64,000 nucleotides of DNA from assembly GCF_000238915.1 (NCBI RefSeq), contig NZ_BAEG01000085.1, positions 1 through 64,000 on the forward strand. Reading direction: 5' to 3'. Shown here piece by piece: positions 62,179-64,000 of the stretch. Every line of letters starts with the position of its first letter. The first letter of the stretch is position 1. The DNA is from Arthrobacter globiformis NBRC 12137. Lineage in GTDB: Bacteria > Actinomycetota > Actinomycetes > Actinomycetales > Micrococcaceae. The translations under genes were made by a program, and so were the position numbers. The notes under the pieces were generated by a model. The model ran no database searches, was not told the DNA's origin, and worked only from the letters and a program-made list of their open reading frames with translations.

Positions 62179-64000
62179 GTGCCAGAGCAGCCTAGCCACC
62201 GTCTGCCAGAGGAATTTGGTGGAAACGAGTGGCTCGTTGACGAACTGTACGAGCGTTACCAACAGGACAAGAATACGGTCGATGCCAAATGGTGGCCCCT
62301 GTTCGAATCATTTGACAGCGGCAACGGTCCATCTTCCAACGGCGTGCCGGCAGCAACGGCTCCGGCGGCCAACCCGGCTACCCGCGAACTGCCCGTAGTC
62401 ACTCCCCCGGCGCCCGCGAAGGCACCGGCATCCGCTACTCCCGCGGCCCAGGCGCCCGCGGCAGCTCCGGCACCGGCGCCGGCAGCAGCCCCCGCCCAGC
62501 CCGCACCCGCCAAGAAGGCGCCGGCCACGGTGGCCCGCGACGGCGCGAAGAAGACCGAGGCGGGCACCGGCGCCCAGCCTATCCCGGCCCAGTTGCCGAA
62601 GAACGTGAAGGCTCCGACCGCGCCCGAGGAAGACGTCGTGTCCGTCCTCCGCGGCCCGGCCAAGGCCATTGCGTCGAACATGGTCACGAGCCTTGAGGTG
62701 CCCACCGCTACCAGCGTCAGGGCAGTTCCGGCCAAGCTCTTGATCGACAACCGGGTTGTCATCAACTCCAACCTGGCCCGCGCACGCGGCGGCAAGGTCT
62801 CCTTCACCCACCTCATCGGCTACGCCGTCGTCCGGGCGCTGTCCCAGTTCCCGTCCATGAACGTGTACTACGACGAGGTCGACGGCAAGCCTGTGGCGGT
62901 CCAGCCGGCACACGTGAACTTCGGCATCGCCATTGACATGCCCAAGCCCGACGGCACCCGCCTTCTGATGGTTCCCAACATCAAGAAGGCCGAAACCATG
63001 AACTTCGCGGAGTTCTGGCACACCTATGAAGACCTCATCAAGCGTGCCCGCAACGGCAAGCTGACGGCGGACGACCACGCCGGCACCACCGTGTCGCTGA
63101 CCAACCCGGGTGGCATCGGTACCGTGCACTCCGTGCCCCGGCTGTCGAAGGGCCAGGCCGCCATCATCGGCGTCGGCGCCCTCGACTACCCCGCCGAATG
63201 GCAGGGCGCGAGCGAGAAGATCATCGCCCAGAACGCCATCAGCAAGATCCTCACCCTGACCTCCACCTATGACCACCGCGTCATCCAGGGTGCCGGCAGC
63301 GGCGAATTCCTCAAGCTCGTCCACTCGCTGCTCCTCGGCGCGCAGGACTTCTACGACGAAATCTTCGAGGCCCTGCGCATTCCGTACGAGCCCGTGCGCT
63401 GGAGCCCGGATCTGCAGGTGGACCCGTCCGACCAGATCAACAAGGTCGCCCGGATCCAGCAGCTGATCCACTCCTACCGCGTTCGCGGCCACCTGATGGC
63501 GGACACCGATCCCCTCGAGTATGTCCAGCGCAAGCACCCCGACCTCGACGTGCTCACCTACGGCCTGACCCTGTGGGACCTCGACCGCGAGTGGCCCACG
63601 GGCGGCTTCGGCGGCAAGCCGATGCTCAAGTTCCGCGACATCCTTGGCGTGCTCCGGGACGCCTACTGCCGCACCACGGGCATCGAATACATGCACATCC
63701 AGGACCCGGCCGAGCGCAAATGGTTCCAGGACCAGCTGGAGCACCCGTACTCCAAGCCGAGCCGCGACGAGCAGCTGCGCATCGTCTCCAAGCTGAACGC
63801 TGCAGAGGCCTTCGAGACGTTCCTGCAGACCAAGTTCGTGGGCCAGAAGCGCTTCTCGCTTGAGGGCGGCGAATCGCTGATTCCGCTGCTGGACGCCATC
63901 ATCTCCGATGCTGCCGACGACGCACTGGACGAGGTTGCCATCGGCATGGCCCACCGCGGCCGCCTGAACGTGCTGACCAACATCGCCGGCAAGACCTACG
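62179..64000 (+). CDS. kgd: Multifunctional 2-oxoglutarate dehydrogenase (E1o with fused E2-like domain), 5' part
   Basis: The start of the actinobacterial fused 2-oxoglutarate dehydrogenase of the citric acid cycle, cut by the window end after 607 codons. Order: N-terminal E1 helix (GGNEWLVDELYERYQQ), an Ala/Pro linker (about 50-115), an E2-type acyltransferase domain (about 130-400) with YDHRVIQGAGSGEF near residue 364, then the E1o thiamine enzyme starting near 420 (HSYRVRGHLMADTDPL, and AIGMAHRGRLNVL at the edge). GTG 62179 follows GGAAGAGG by ten bases. No lipoyl domain is fused, as in Kgd of mycobacteria. Confidence 0.95.
   Translation, partial: MPEQPSHRLPEEFGGNEWLVDELYERYQQDKNTVDAKWWPLFESFDSGNGPSSNGVPAATAPAANPATRELPVVTPPAPAKAPASATPAAQAPAAAPAPAPAAAPAQPAPAKKAPATVARDGAKKTEAGTGAQPIPAQLPKNVKAPTAPEEDVVSVLRGPAKAIASNMVTSLEVPTATSVRAVPAKLLIDNRVVINSNLARARGGKVSFTHLIGYAVVRALSQFPSMNVYYDEVDGKPVAVQPAHVNFGIAIDMPKPDGTRLLMVPNIKKAETMNFAEFWHTYEDLIKRARNGKLTADDHAGTTVSLTNPGGIGTVHSVPRLSKGQAAIIGVGALDYPAEWQGASEKIIAQNAISKILTLTSTYDHRVIQGAGSGEFLKLVHSLLLGAQDFYDEIFEALRIPYEPVRWSPDLQVDPSDQINKVARIQQLIHSYRVRGHLMADTDPLEYVQRKHPDLDVLTYGLTLWDLDREWPTGGFGGKPMLKFRDILGVLRDAYCRTTGIEYMHIQDPAERKWFQDQLEHPYSKPSRDEQLRIVSKLNAAEAFETFLQTKFVGQKRFSLEGGESLIPLLDAIISDAADDALDEVAIGMAHRGRLNVLTNIAGKTY

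Overview
The window is a stretch of high-GC, Gram-positive actinobacterial chromosome. Protein sequences, gene order and the absence of any mobile element point to Micrococcaceae, most likely Arthrobacter or a near relative such as Pseudarthrobacter; this is inferred by eye, without a database search. It is gene-dense, mostly core genome, with one tRNA gene and no rRNA, CRISPR array, prophage or insertion sequence.

Layout. 1-9.5 kb: NAD salvage (pncB, pncA), a DEAD/DEAH helicase with a DUF3039 partner, nagB, an ABC exporter pair, an old-yellow-enzyme oxidoreductase and a YbbN-like thioredoxin/TPR protein. 9.6-14.2 kb: a large membrane protein of unknown function, an AI-2E family transporter, an alpha/beta hydrolase and a small Cys/His protein. 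14.3-39.4 kb is the backbone of the window. It holds nucS, a cold-shock gene, a DUF2550 protein, the full ATP synthase operon in order atpI-atpZ-like-B-E-F-H-A-G-D-C (minus strand), wecA, an inserted glycosyltransferase pair, sua5, prmC, prfA, rho, thrB, thrC, hom, lysA and argS. This matches the argS-to-nucS order known from Mycobacterium tuberculosis, except that rpmE is absent between rho and prfA (a palindrome-rich gap sits there) and two sugar-transfer genes are added.

39.6-45.2 kb is more accessory: an FMN-binding lipoprotein, an ApbE flavin transferase and an RnfD-like/flavin-reductase fusion in one operon (a predicted trans-membrane electron conduit), tRNA-Arg(CCG), a protealysin-like M4 protease with its emfourin-type inhibitor, and a GlxA-type regulator. 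45.3-55.9 kb: a 55-residue membrane protein, hrpA, a frameshifted DUF222/HNH nuclease, a HIT protein, a zinc alcohol dehydrogenase, a sulfurtransferase divergent from a Cds1-type cysteine desulfhydrase, and a metallo-beta-lactamase-fold protein. 56-59.2 kb: zinc homeostasis (zur, znuBCA) with a clear palindromic Zur-type operator. 59.3-64 kb: two CNNM/CorC-type membrane proteins and the start of the fused 2-oxoglutarate dehydrogenase gene kgd, cut by the window edge.

A theme that runs through the whole window is promoter placement. At least eleven operon-leading genes have a TANNNT -10 element six or seven bases before the start codon, which predicts leaderless mRNAs and settles several start codons. 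The best candidates for less-described biology are the flavin electron-transfer operon, the palindromic element between prfA and rho, and the protease/inhibitor pair.
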